Assembly (NCBI GenBank): GCA_000173575.1
Contig: ABYL01000024.1
Location: 1-64,000, forward strand
DNA from: Burkholderia sp. H160
GTDB lineage: Bacteria; Pseudomonadota; Gammaproteobacteria; Burkholderiales; Burkholderiaceae
Direction of reading: 5' to 3'
Length of the DNA: 64,000 nt
The notes below the pieces were generated by a model that was not told where the DNA came from, made no database searches, and worked only from the letters and a program-made list of their open reading frames with translations. This document shows positions 27,093 to 35,517 of the stretch, piece by piece (position 1 is the stretch's first letter; every line of letters starts with the position of its first letter). The translations under genes were made by a program, and so were the position numbers.

Positions 27093-27910
27093 CAGCGAGC
27101 GATGCCGCTCCCGCTACGAGCGACTGGCGCCATATCGTGCGCGCGCAGAGCATCAGCCTGTCCTACGGCAAGATACGCGCGCTTTCCGGAATCGATCTCG
27201 CCATTGGGCGCAACGAGATCGTCGGCCTGATCGGCGACAACGGCGCGGGTAAATCGACGCTGATCAAGGTGCTGACCGGTGTCGTGCGGCCGAGCACGGG
27301 CAAGCTGTTCATCCGGGACCAGGAGGTCGACTGGAGCCGCTTTTCCGTGCGCGAGGCGCACCGATTGCGCTTCGAGACGGTATATCAGGAGAAATCGCTG
27401 GGCGAGAAGCAGCCGCTGTGGCGCAATTTCTTTGTCGGCCGGCAGATCACCAACCGATTCGGTTTCATCAACGTTGCCGAACAACGGCGCATTGCCAACG
27501 ATATTTTGAAGCGCCAGCTCGGTTTCCGCGGCGTGGGGATCGATGCGGATTCGTTGATTGCGAAACTCTCCGGTGGCGAGCGCCAGGGCATCGCGATCGG
27601 ACGGGCGATGTATTTCGATAGCGATCTGATCATTCTCGATGAACCAACGGTGGCGCTTGCCATCAGCGAGGTGCGCAAGGTTCTCGATTTTGTGCGCTCG
27701 ATTAAGGAGTCCGGTCGCGCTTGCATTTACATCGAACATAACCTCGCCCATGTGCACGAGCTTGCCGATCGAATGGTCGTGCTCGATCGTGGCCGGATAG
27801 TCGCGGATATCAAGTCCGGCCAGATGAGCCTCGAGGAACTCACTCGGTTCTTGATCTCGCTACAGCAGAGCGGGCACGGGCCGGCGCCGGTTGCGGGGAC
27901 AAGGACGTGA
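27089..27910 (+). CDS. ABC transporter ATPase, sugar type, single domain
   Basis: The 273-residue ATPase energises import. Walker A is GDNGAGKST at residues 49-57, the signature is LSGGERQ near 169, Walker B is LIILDEPT near 190 and the switch His lies in YIEHNLAH. It is of the carbohydrate CUT2 type, but holds only one nucleotide-binding domain instead of the tandem RbsA form, as is common in part of this family. Translation likely starts at GTG 27089, coupled to the short upstream frame. The permease gene overlaps by four bases (GTGA). Confidence 0.92.
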   Translation: MTASDAAPATSDWRHIVRAQSISLSYGKIRALSGIDLAIGRNEIVGLIGDNGAGKSTLIKVLTGVVRPSTGKLFIRDQEVDWSRFSVREAHRLRFETVYQEKSLGEKQPLWRNFFVGRQITNRFGFINVAEQRRIANDILKRQLGFRGVGIDADSLIAKLSGGERQGIAIGRAMYFDSDLIILDEPTVALAISEVRKVLDFVRSIKESGRACIYIEHNLAHVHELADRMVVLDRGRIVADIKSGQMSLEELTRFLISLQQSGHGPAPVAGTRT

Positions 27911-28947
27911 GTGATCCGATAAAAGAAAAACGGCCGGCGCGGTTAATGCGTTTTCGCCTGCCGGCTTTTGGTCGCGTGGAGGGATTGCCTAGCCTGGTCG
28001 TGTTTGCGCTGGTGGTCGGCCTGTTCATGGCAACCGCCCCGCGCGTCTTTTTAGGCTGGCCAATCTACTTCTCCTTTCTGACCACCGTGCCGCCGCTGGC
28101 GGTGTTGGCGATCGGGCTGACTCTGGTGATTGCGGCGGGGGAGATCGATCTGTCTTTCCCCTCGGTGATGGCATTCTCGGGCTTTCTGTTCGCCTGGTGC
28201 GTGAACACCACCGGATCAGCCTGGCTAGCCATTGTTGCTGCGTTGGCTGGCGGCGCGCTGGTCGGCGTGGTGAACGGGGTGTTGGTCGCGCTGGTCGGTG
28301 TGCCGTCGATCATCGTGACGATTGGCACGCAGTTCCTCTGGGCAGGTGTTGCTTCGATTCTTTCCGGCGGGCTCTCCAATGCGCTGCAGGAACTCGCCAG
28401 CGGTTCAGCCTATGCAGTATTCGCGGGCACGCTGTTCGGTGTGATCCCGATGCAAGCGCTCTGGGCGCTCGGGCTCGCAGTGTTCATGTGGTTCATCCTC
28501 AATCGCCACCGTTTTGGCGAGCACGTGCTGTTCATCGGAGACAACCGCAACGTGGCGAAGGTCGTGGGCATCAATGTGCCGCGTGAGACGGTGAAATTGT
28601 TCACGCTGATGGGGGTGCTGGCCGGTTTCGCCACGGTTCTGCTCACGCTCGAGAATCTGAACTATTTCTCGACCCAAGGGCAAGGCTACCTGCTGCCGGC
28701 GCTGGCCGGTGTGTTCATCGGCGGAACCTCGGTGTTTGGTGGCACGGCGACGATCGTGGGTACTTTCTTTGGCACTTTCGTGATTGGCATGCTGGAGGCT
28801 GGAATCGTTGCGACAGGTATCGCCGGCTTCTGGGTACAGGCGATCGAAGGGGTGGTGTTCATCGTCGCAGTGATTCTGCATCTGTTGGTCGAGAACCCCG
28901 CCAGGCTGCGCATGTTGCGCGAAAAGTTCAGTCTTGGCGGGAAATAA
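27907..28947 (+). CDS. ABC transporter permease, RbsC-like
   Basis: A 346-residue inner-membrane permease of the RbsC/BPD_transp_2 family with about 8-10 helices. Recognisable parts are LAIGLTLVIAAGEIDLSFPS in helix 3, the GVVNGVLVALVGVPSIIVTI helix and GVFIGGTSVFGGTATIVGTF near the C-terminus. The GTG at 27907 overlaps the ATPase stop, indicating coupled translation. Family members move ribose, xylose, autoinducer-2 and nucleosides. The nearby SAM-hydrolase gene makes a nucleoside or modified sugar a reasonable guess (inference). Confidence 0.92.
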   Translation: MSDPIKEKRPARLMRFRLPAFGRVEGLPSLVVFALVVGLFMATAPRVFLGWPIYFSFLTTVPPLAVLAIGLTLVIAAGEIDLSFPSVMAFSGFLFAWCVNTTGSAWLAIVAALAGGALVGVVNGVLVALVGVPSIIVTIGTQFLWAGVASILSGGLSNALQELASGSAYAVFAGTLFGVIPMQALWALGLAVFMWFILNRHRFGEHVLFIGDNRNVAKVVGINVPRETVKLFTLMGVLAGFATVLLTLENLNYFSTQGQGYLLPALAGVFIGGTSVFGGTATIVGTFFGTFVIGMLEAGIVATGIAGFWVQAIEGVVFIVAVILHLLVENPARLRMLREKFSLGGK

Positions 28948-28976
28948 AGCCGTTAAATCAGGAGATAGGAGCAGAA

Positions 28977-29981
28977 ATGATCAAGATCATGACGGGATTC
29001 CTCCTGGGGACGAGCGTTCTTGCGTTCGGCCTCGCGCAAAACGCCGGTGCCACTGAGCCGACCACGACAGGGCAGCTTGGCACAGGTATGACGATGTATA
29101 TGCAGATGGGCGGAAACCCCGGTGACGGCGCGACGCTGCCACGTCAGACCGGAGCCGCGGACGCGGGGCATGCCCTCGGCATCAAGGTGATCGAGCAGTT
29201 CTCGGCCTGGAGCCCAGAGACGATGCTTGCGCAGTTTCGCCAGGCGATGGCGGCGCATCCGACATGCATTGGCATCATGGGCCATCCGGGCGATCCAGCT
29301 TTCGCACCACTGATCAAGCAGGCGGTAGACCAGGGCATCATCGTTACGGTCGGCAATACGCCGCTACCCGAAAACCAGAAGCTCTACGACGCGAAGGGCT
29401 TCGGCTACGCCGGCGTCGAACTCTACGTCGGCGGGCAGATCACCGCTCAGGCGATGCTCAACGCCGGGCTCAAGAAGGGCGACGAGGCGCTCGAATACGG
29501 TGTCTTCAACGAGAGTGTGCGCAGCCAGTCCGACCGTGGCCTTTCCGAGACGCTGGAAAAGGCCGGCGTTAAGGTGACGAGGCTCAATATCTCACCCCAG
29601 GTGGATGCCGATTCATCTCTCGCCGTGCCGATCCTGGTTGCCTTTATCCAGGCGCACCCCGATCTGAAGGCGATTGGCACTCAGCACGGTGGCGTGACCG
29701 GGTTCGTTCCGCAGGCCCTCCAGCAGGCTGGCAAGAAGGCGGGGCAAATCATCGTGGGTGGTATCGATCTGGCGCCCGCCACGATTTCCGGGCTGCAGAA
29801 CAAATACATCACCGCGACGCTCGACCAGCAACTTTATCTGCAGGGCTTTCTGCCGGTCACGCAGTGCGTGCTCTCGGCTGCTTATCATTTCGCGGGACTG
29901 ACCATCAACACCGGTGCAGGTGTCCAGACACCCGCGACGATCGACTCGCTCATTCCGCTGATCAAGCGCGGGATCCGCTAA
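28977..29981 (+). CDS. Periplasmic substrate-binding protein, sugar type
   Basis: The 334-residue protein has a signal peptide (MIKIMTGFLLGTSVLAFGLA, cleavage near AGA) and a type 1 periplasmic binding fold: AMAAHPTCIGIMGHPGDPAF is the first lobe hinge region and QIIVGGIDLAPATISGLQNK the second. CAGGAGATAGGAGC precedes the ATG. The gene order ATPase, permease, binding protein matches CUT2 importers. The ligand site lacks an obvious match to ribose or AI-2 binding proteins that I can verify by eye. Confidence 0.9.
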   Translation: MIKIMTGFLLGTSVLAFGLAQNAGATEPTTTGQLGTGMTMYMQMGGNPGDGATLPRQTGAADAGHALGIKVIEQFSAWSPETMLAQFRQAMAAHPTCIGIMGHPGDPAFAPLIKQAVDQGIIVTVGNTPLPENQKLYDAKGFGYAGVELYVGGQITAQAMLNAGLKKGDEALEYGVFNESVRSQSDRGLSETLEKAGVKVTRLNISPQVDADSSLAVPILVAFIQAHPDLKAIGTQHGGVTGFVPQALQQAGKKAGQIIVGGIDLAPATISGLQNKYITATLDQQLYLQGFLPVTQCVLSAAYHFAGLTINTGAGVQTPATIDSLIPLIKRGIR

Positions 29982-30090
29982 GGACGGATGATGCGAGATG
30001 GAATGGCCTGGGTGCGGCCGTCACACCGATGAATGCGATGCGAAGAACGCTGACCGGCGAGGCCGCGCAGGACTGCAAGGAGGCTAGGCG

Positions 30091-30840
30091 ATGCTCGCAC
30101 TCTTTACTGATTTCGGAGCCGACGACATTTATGTCGGACAGGTAAAGGCCGCCTTGCTGCGACACGCGGCAGGCGGCACCCCGATTATCGATGTGCTGCA
30201 TACTGCCCCGAACTACGACTCGCAGGCAGGCGCGCATCTACTCGCGGCGCTGGCGCAGTGGTATCCGCCGGATTGTGTCTTCCTGGCCGTGGTCGATCCC
30301 GGCGTGGGTAGCGAGCGGGATGCCGTCGTGCTGCAAGCCGACGGGCAGCGGTTCGTCGGGCCGGACAACGGGCTGCTCTCGGTCGTGGCGGCGCGCGCGG
30401 CGCGTACCCGGACCTGGCGGATTACATGGCGTCCCGCCGCGCTCTCCGCCTCATTTCATGGTCGCGATCTGTTCGCCCCGATGGCAGCATGGGTCAGCCG
30501 CGGCGAGTTGCCTCCCGACAAACTTGTTGAGAGGACAGGGTTGCACGTGCAACTCGATGCGGGCGATTTCGCCGAGATCATTTACGTCGATCACTACGGC
30601 AATGCGCTGACGGGGCTGCGGGCTGGCACCGTGCCGAGGACTGCACGGCTGAGCATCGCAGGTGCCGATGTCGAATATGCCCGGGTCTTTTCCGATGCAA
30701 TGGCCGGTCAAGCTTTCTGGTACGAGAACTCGATCGGGCTCGTCGAGATCGCCGTGAATCGCGGCGGCGCGGCGACGCAGCTTGCCATACGGGTCGGAGA
30801 TCCTGTCCAGGTGAGCGGGAGTGGTGAATCGGCGACATAG
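30091..30840 (+). CDS. SAM hydroxide adenosyltransferase (SAM hydrolase, DUF62)
   Basis: The 249-residue enzyme belongs to the family that hydrolyses S-adenosylmethionine to adenosine and methionine; fluorinase and chlorinase are relatives. TDFGADDIYVGQVKAAL at residues 6-22 supplies the SAM-binding Asp, VVDPGVGSERDAV and GPDNGLLS the core, and FHGRDLFAPMAAW the Arg/Asp/His triad region; FWYENSIGLVEIAVN closes the C-terminal domain. The length and the lack of the fluorinase-specific insertion favour the hydrolase. AAGGAGG precedes the ATG. It follows the ABC importer in the same direction after about 110 bases, so adenosine, methionine or a SAM derivative may be linked to the imported solute (inference). 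Confidence 0.9.
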   Translation: MLALFTDFGADDIYVGQVKAALLRHAAGGTPIIDVLHTAPNYDSQAGAHLLAALAQWYPPDCVFLAVVDPGVGSERDAVVLQADGQRFVGPDNGLLSVVAARAARTRTWRITWRPAALSASFHGRDLFAPMAAWVSRGELPPDKLVERTGLHVQLDAGDFAEIIYVDHYGNALTGLRAGTVPRTARLSIAGADVEYARVFSDAMAGQAFWYENSIGLVEIAVNRGGAATQLAIRVGDPVQVSGSGESAT

Positions 30841-30907
30841 CGCCTGGGAAATATGCCGCCGCTCCTTAACATAACCTTGTGCAGCTTGTTACGGGATCGA
30901 AAATCAA

Positions 30908-31546
30908 ATGTTAGACATCAATCTCAGGTCACAACTGCAGACGTATCTGCGAAACATCCGCAGACCAGTCGAATTGATCGTGTCGCAGGGCGGTAGTCAA
31001 AGATCGCCCGAAATGCTGACTATGTTGAACGAAATTGCCTCCTTGACAGATCTGGTAACCGTAATCGAGGAGCAGCACGGCGACGAACGCAAGCCATCAT
31101 TTTCAATCAGGCAGGCGGGAGCAAAACCCGGCATTCAGTTTGCCGCCACTCCAACAGGGCCTGAATTTTCGTCCCTTATCCTGGCAATACTCCAGGTAGG
31201 AGGACATCCCGTAATTGCCGACCGTACGACCATTGAACAGATTCGAACGCTCGAACGTGACTACTATTTCGAAACCTATATTTCGTTATCCTGCGGAAGC
31301 TGTGTGGACGTTGTGCAAGCGCTGAACATGATGACGGTGATCAATCCACGAATTCAGAACATTACGATCGACGGCGGAATTTTTCAGGGTGAGGTGGCGG
31401 CGCGTGATATTAGCGTTGTGCCGACGATCTACATGAACGGCGAGGTATTCGGCGAGGGGCGCAGCAGCTTCGAGGAGCTCGGCGCGAGACTTCACGACAT
31501 AGAAATGAGCATGAGAGCGGCACTGCGTGCGGCGAGCAAGCCGTAG
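30908..31546 (+). CDS. Stand-alone AhpF N-terminal domain (double thioredoxin-fold)
   Basis: The 212-residue protein matches only the N-terminal domain of alkyl hydroperoxide reductase F: MLDINLRSQLQTYLRNIRRP at the start, the redox pair CGSC at residues 129-132 (CxxC; usually CHNC in AhpF), VVQALNMMTVINPRIQNITI and DGGIFQGEVAARDISVVPTI after it. It ends near residue 205 where AhpF normally enters its FAD/NAD domains (about 520 residues total). The end is clean, without frameshifted remains. It could shuttle electrons from another reductase to a peroxiredoxin. It follows the SAM hydrolase by 67 bases and may be cotranscribed. Confidence 0.88.
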   Translation: MLDINLRSQLQTYLRNIRRPVELIVSQGGSQRSPEMLTMLNEIASLTDLVTVIEEQHGDERKPSFSIRQAGAKPGIQFAATPTGPEFSSLILAILQVGGHPVIADRTTIEQIRTLERDYYFETYISLSCGSCVDVVQALNMMTVINPRIQNITIDGGIFQGEVAARDISVVPTIYMNGEVFGEGRSSFEELGARLHDIEMSMRAALRAASKP

Positions 31547-31563
31547 CCTCCAGGCACACGGCC

Positions 31564-32417
31564 TCAAATTCGATTCGCCAGCCGGTCCCGCAACTGTCGC
31601 CGCAGCACCTTGCCGACCGGCGTTTTCGGCAGATCGTTCACGAAGACCACCTGCTTCGGCACTTTGTAAGCGGCCAGGCTCGTCCGCGCAAAGTCGATCA
31701 CCTGCGATTCGGTTAGCCCCGGTTCCTTTTTCACCACGAAGGCGACGGGCGTCTCGCCGGATTGTGAATCCGCCGCACCAACCACGGCGACCTCCAGAAT
31801 GCCGGGATGCCGGAATAGCACGCCCTCCACCTCGTTCGGGTACACGTTGAAACCGGAGACCAGAATCATGTCCTTCTTGCGGTCAACAATCCTGATCAGG
31901 CCGCGCTCGTCCATGATTCCAATATCACCGGTCGCGAAAAATCCGTCAGTGCCGATCACATGCGCGGTGTCCTCCGGCCGGTTGAAATAGCCTTGCATGA
32001 CGACAGGCCCGGCGACACAGATTTCGCCCGGCATACCGGCGCGTACGGCGGCGCCGCTTTCATCGCGGATTTCAATGCGCATGGAAGGCAGCGGCACGCC
32101 GATCGTACCTTCGAAGGCAGTCAGCGTGACGGGATTGGCCGTCACCGCGCCGGCGGCTTCCGACAGTCCGTACACTTCCAGCACCGGGCTGCCAGTCAGT
32201 TTCTGCCAGCGCTCGGCAACTGCCGGCTGGGTCGCGGTACCGCCCGCGAAGGTGCTGTGCAACGCCGAGAAATCGAGCGCGCCGAAGTCCTCGTTGTTCA
32301 TCAGCGCCGTAAATAGCGTGTTGAGGCCGCCGACCACGCCATCGAGGGGCAGTCATCGAGGTCGATGTCAGCAGAAACGCCAGCGGGATATTGCGAAAGC
32401 CAGGGCAAGTATGACAT
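31564..32417 (-). pseudogene. fadD: fadD-like acyl-CoA synthetase with large internal deletion
   Basis: The right end reads MSYLPWLSQYPAGVSADIDL from ATG 32417, the normal N-terminus of long-chain acyl-CoA ligases. After 22 codons the sequence jumps, out of frame, to the central region (VVGGLNTLFTALMNNEDFGA) and continues intact to the C-terminus: YGLSEAAG, TGDIGIMDERGLIRIVDRKK and the catalytic Lys in KTPVGKVLRRQLRD. Roughly 270-300 codons, including the P-loop and most of the adenylate-forming N-domain, are missing. The join near 32340-32355 contains two copies of CTCGATG, so deletion between short repeats is likely. The gene cannot make a working ligase. Confidence 0.8.
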
Positions 32418-32701
32418 TTCGTCCATCCGTTTCGCGTGGTAAGCCAGACGACCCCCAATTTTGGACTCCCAGCGTATTCTCGCTACGACTTCTCAAGTGT
32501 GTTTGAGCGCACGTACGCGCACGATCGGATCAGTTAGCACGCAAAAGATCGCAGGTATAGCCTGAGTCGCCAGATACCGATACCCGGAGAAAGTACTTCC
32601 GCCGTTGCACATGCAACTTCACGTTTTGTCATATAGCTGACCTGGTTGCACGCCACCATACAGCCCGCTGTAAGTTCTAAATCCCAAAGAGGACCCAATT
32701 C

Positions 32702-33844
32702 GTGAACCACTCGCACCGCATCGCGGCGGCTAGCTGCTGCCTGCTCGCTTCTCTCTGCCTGCCCTCCACCAGCTTCGCTGATACCTCATCGTCGTCGTCC
32801 GTTACGCTGTACGGCCTGATCGACTCGGGTTTCGAATTCATCAACAACGCTGCAGCCGTCAAAGGTCAAGGTAACCAGGACCTGTTGCGCGCCACGTCGG
32901 GCAATATGTCCGGCTCGCGCTGGGGCATTACGGGTACGGAGGACCTGGGCGGCGGCACCAGGACGTTCTTCCGCCTCGAAAACGGCTTCAATGTCACGAA
33001 CGGCGCTTTTCTGCAGGGCAACCGTATGTTCGGCCGGCTCGCTTATCTCGGTCTGGAAAACAAAGACTACGGCGCGTTGTCGCTGGGTCGCCAGGGCGGT
33101 CTGTTCCTCGACTGGATGAGCAAGTACAACCCGCTCGACAACGCGGTCTACGCAATCAAGATGCAAGATCCGGCGTTCTCCGACCGGCTCGACAACACCG
33201 TCCGCTATCAAAAGCAGTTCGGCGCGTTCACCGCGCTCGTGCAGTACAGCGCCGGGTACGACACCGTCACGTATGGCTCGCAGCCTGCGGGTAACACGCT
33301 GCTGGCACGCGTGATCGAAGCCGGCCTGCGGTACACCCAGGGCAATCTGAGCGCTGCCGTGGTCTACGACCAGAAGAACGGTGGCAGCACCAGCCCCACT
33401 GCGGCACATACCACGGCGGCAGGCGGCTACTACGGCAACATGGATCGCCGCATCGGCGTCGGTGTGAAGTACAACGTGGGCCCGACGGATCTGTTCGCAG
33501 GCTATCGTTACCTCAATTCGCAGGCTATCCACCTGAGCGCGCTGGACACGGGTCCTGTGGAAGCCACCAGCCTTTACTGGTTTGGCACGACGTACCACGC
33601 CACCTACGCGCTCCAGTTCTCCGGCACCGCGATGTACCAGAACTTCTACGGCAGTTCGCGTGATCCGCTCTCGTTCCAGGTCTCTTCCGACTATTTCCTG
33701 TCGAAGCGTACCGACCTGTATGCCAACCTCGGCTACGTCGTCAATCGCAATGGCTCCAATCTCGGCCTGAACGGTTTCGGCAGCAGCGTCGTGGCCGGCG
33801 CGAACCAGTTCGGTGTCCAGGCGGGCATTCGCCACACGTTCTGA
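32702..33844 (+). CDS. Outer-membrane porin linked to ABC importer
   Basis: The 380-residue porin starts at GTG 32702 with AGAGGA ten bases upstream. Its signal peptide reads MNHSHRIAAASCCLLASLCL (cleavage near SFAD), the mature start SSVTLYGLIDSGFEFINNAA and the motif SRWGITGTEDLGGGTRTFFR are typical of Burkholderiales porins, and it ends GIRHTF with the terminal Phe. The ABC ATPase gene begins 11 bases after the stop, so the porin is very likely the first gene of the importer operon and provides the outer-membrane entry for the same solute. Confidence 0.93.
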   Translation: MNHSHRIAAASCCLLASLCLPSTSFADTSSSSSVTLYGLIDSGFEFINNAAAVKGQGNQDLLRATSGNMSGSRWGITGTEDLGGGTRTFFRLENGFNVTNGAFLQGNRMFGRLAYLGLENKDYGALSLGRQGGLFLDWMSKYNPLDNAVYAIKMQDPAFSDRLDNTVRYQKQFGAFTALVQYSAGYDTVTYGSQPAGNTLLARVIEAGLRYTQGNLSAAVVYDQKNGGSTSPTAAHTTAAGGYYGNMDRRIGVGVKYNVGPTDLFAGYRYLNSQAIHLSALDTGPVEATSLYWFGTTYHATYALQFSGTAMYQNFYGSSRDPLSFQVSSDYFLSKRTDLYANLGYVVNRNGSNLGLNGFGSSVVAGANQFGVQAGIRHTF

Positions 33845-33854
33845 GGTACGTAGT

Positions 33855-34535
33855 ATGAGCAGCGCAGGCGTTTCAATCGAAGTCCGAGAACTTCGGTGTT
33901 CGTTCGGCACACATACCGTGCTCGACGGGGTAGACCTCGACGTCCCCGCGGGGACGACGCTCGCGCTGCTCGGTCCATCGGGTTGCGGTAAGAGCACGGT
34001 GCTCAAGTTGCTTGCGGGCTTGATCAAGCCCGCGGACGGGCACATCGCGTTCGGCGGCCAGGTGGTCGCGAACGCGCGCAGCAGCGTGCCGCCCGAGCAC
34101 CGCTCGCTTGGCATGGTCTTCCAGGACTATGCGCTGTGGCCGCACATGACGGTCGCCGGCAATGTGGCCTTCCCGCTCGAAATGCTCGGTATCGGGCGCA
34201 CGGAACGAGAGCGTCGCGTCGAAGCAGCTCTCGCTCGCGTCGGACTCGATGGTATCGGCAAGCGCCGTCCGTCGGCACTGTCGGGTGGCCAGCAGCAGCG
34301 CGTTGCACTGGCTCGCGCAATCGTCGCGGAACCGCGCGTGCTGCTATTTGACGAGCCGCTCTCGAATCTCGACAGTCAATTGCGCACCTCGTTGTGCGCG
34401 GAGATTGGCAAGCTTCTGGTGCAACTCGGCACGACCGCTGTCTACGTGACGCACGATCAGTCAGAAGCCGAGATGCTGGCCCATCGGATCGTGACGCTCT
34501 CTCAAGGGCGGGTGCAGAAGTGCATCGACCGCTAA
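33855..34535 (+). CDS. ABC transporter ATPase, iron/phosphonate (FbpC/PotA) type, short
   Basis: The 226-residue ATPase has Walker A GPSGCGKST near residue 38, Q-loop in VFQDYALWPHMTV, signature LSGGQQQR near 135, Walker B VLLFDEPLSNLD and the switch in YVTHDQSEAEML. It is of the FbpC/PotA type but ends right after the ATPase core, without the C-terminal TOBE regulatory domain that makes relatives about 350 residues long. The binding protein gene follows 13 bases later. The fused permease two genes on supplies both membrane halves, so the ATPase must act as a homodimer. Confidence 0.92.
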   Translation: MSSAGVSIEVRELRCSFGTHTVLDGVDLDVPAGTTLALLGPSGCGKSTVLKLLAGLIKPADGHIAFGGQVVANARSSVPPEHRSLGMVFQDYALWPHMTVAGNVAFPLEMLGIGRTERERRVEAALARVGLDGIGKRRPSALSGGQQQRVALARAIVAEPRVLLFDEPLSNLDSQLRTSLCAEIGKLLVQLGTTAVYVTHDQSEAEMLAHRIVTLSQGRVQKCIDR

Positions 34536-34548
34536 CGAAATCGCTACA

Positions 34549-35517
34549 ATGTTCTCACTAAAAATTTTCGCAACCTTGGCTGTTTCAATGTCCATCGGAT
34601 TCAGTTCCTTGTCCGCAAACGCTCTTACCGTCTATACCGCCGGCCCAGGCAACCTCAGCAAGAAACTCGCGATCGGTTTTGAGCGCAAGACCGGCGTGAA
34701 GGTGGACCTGTTTCAGGCGACGACCGGTAAAGTCCTCGCGCGCCTCGAAGCTGAAGCCTCGAATCCGCACGCGGACGTATTGATCTCCGCGTCGTGGGAA
34801 ACAGCGCAGGATCTGGACAAGCGCGGCTGGCTGCTCGACTACGAAAGCCCGAATGCCGCACACGTTCCTGCCATGTTGAAAGCACCTTCGTACGTTGCAC
34901 AGGGTGTTTCGGCGCTGGGCGTCGTCTGGAATAGCCGCTCGGGCAGGCCTGAACCGCACGACTGGAACGATCTGGCCACACCTGTTTATCGCGATCAGGT
35001 GACCATGCCCAATCCTTCGCAGTCCGGTGCATCACTCGATCTTCTGATCGGCCTGCAGGAGCGTCTGGGTGGCCGCGCGTGGGCGCTTTTCGACAGCCTG
35101 CACCGTAACGGCATGATCGTGCTCGGCCCCAATGCGCAAGCGCTCGATCCGGTATTGCAGGGTGCAAAATCCGCGGTCTTTGGCGCTGTCGACTATGTCG
35201 CCTACAACGCCGCGGCCAATGGCGAATCGATCAAAGTCATTTTCCCGGCCAGCGGAACGGTGATCGCGCCGCGTCCAATGATGATCCTCAAGTCGTCGCA
35301 CCAGCAAAAGGACGCGCAGGCGTTCATCGACTATGTGCTGTCGCCCGAAGGTCAGAAGCTCGTCGCTGATGCCTGGCTCATTCCTGCCCGCGACGACATC
35401 GCCACCACCCGCCCTGGACTTTCGGCGCTGAAACTGCTGCCGCAAGGACACGCTTCGGACACGAAATCGCGAGCCGAAGTCCTCAAGAAATTCGCCACGC
35501 TGTTCGGTGACCAGTGA
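34549..35517 (+). CDS. ABC transporter binding protein, FutA/AfuA type
   Basis: A 322-residue periplasmic protein with a signal peptide (MFSLKIFATLAVSMSIGFSS, cleavage near NAL) and the family 1 extracellular binding fold: LTVYTAGPGNLSKKLAIGFE, HADVLISASWETAQDLDKRG and SHQQKDAQAFIDYVLSPEGQ. Relatives bind Fe3+, spermidine/putrescine, 2-aminoethylphosphonate or phosphoglycerate; the Tyr pair of iron-binding members is not evident in the expected place, so an organic anion is as likely. The TGA overlaps the permease ATG (TGATG). Confidence 0.9.
   Translation: MFSLKIFATLAVSMSIGFSSLSANALTVYTAGPGNLSKKLAIGFERKTGVKVDLFQATTGKVLARLEAEASNPHADVLISASWETAQDLDKRGWLLDYESPNAAHVPAMLKAPSYVAQGVSALGVVWNSRSGRPEPHDWNDLATPVYRDQVTMPNPSQSGASLDLLIGLQERLGGRAWALFDSLHRNGMIVLGPNAQALDPVLQGAKSAVFGAVDYVAYNAAANGESIKVIFPASGTVIAPRPMMILKSSHQQKDAQAFIDYVLSPEGQKLVADAWLIPARDDIATTRPGLSALKLLPQGHASDTKSRAEVLKKFATLFGDQ

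Noticed and set aside
30091-30840. Fluorinase or chlorinase
   Set aside because: The chain is 249 residues and lacks the extra loop of halogenating relatives; the hydrolase assignment is more likely.
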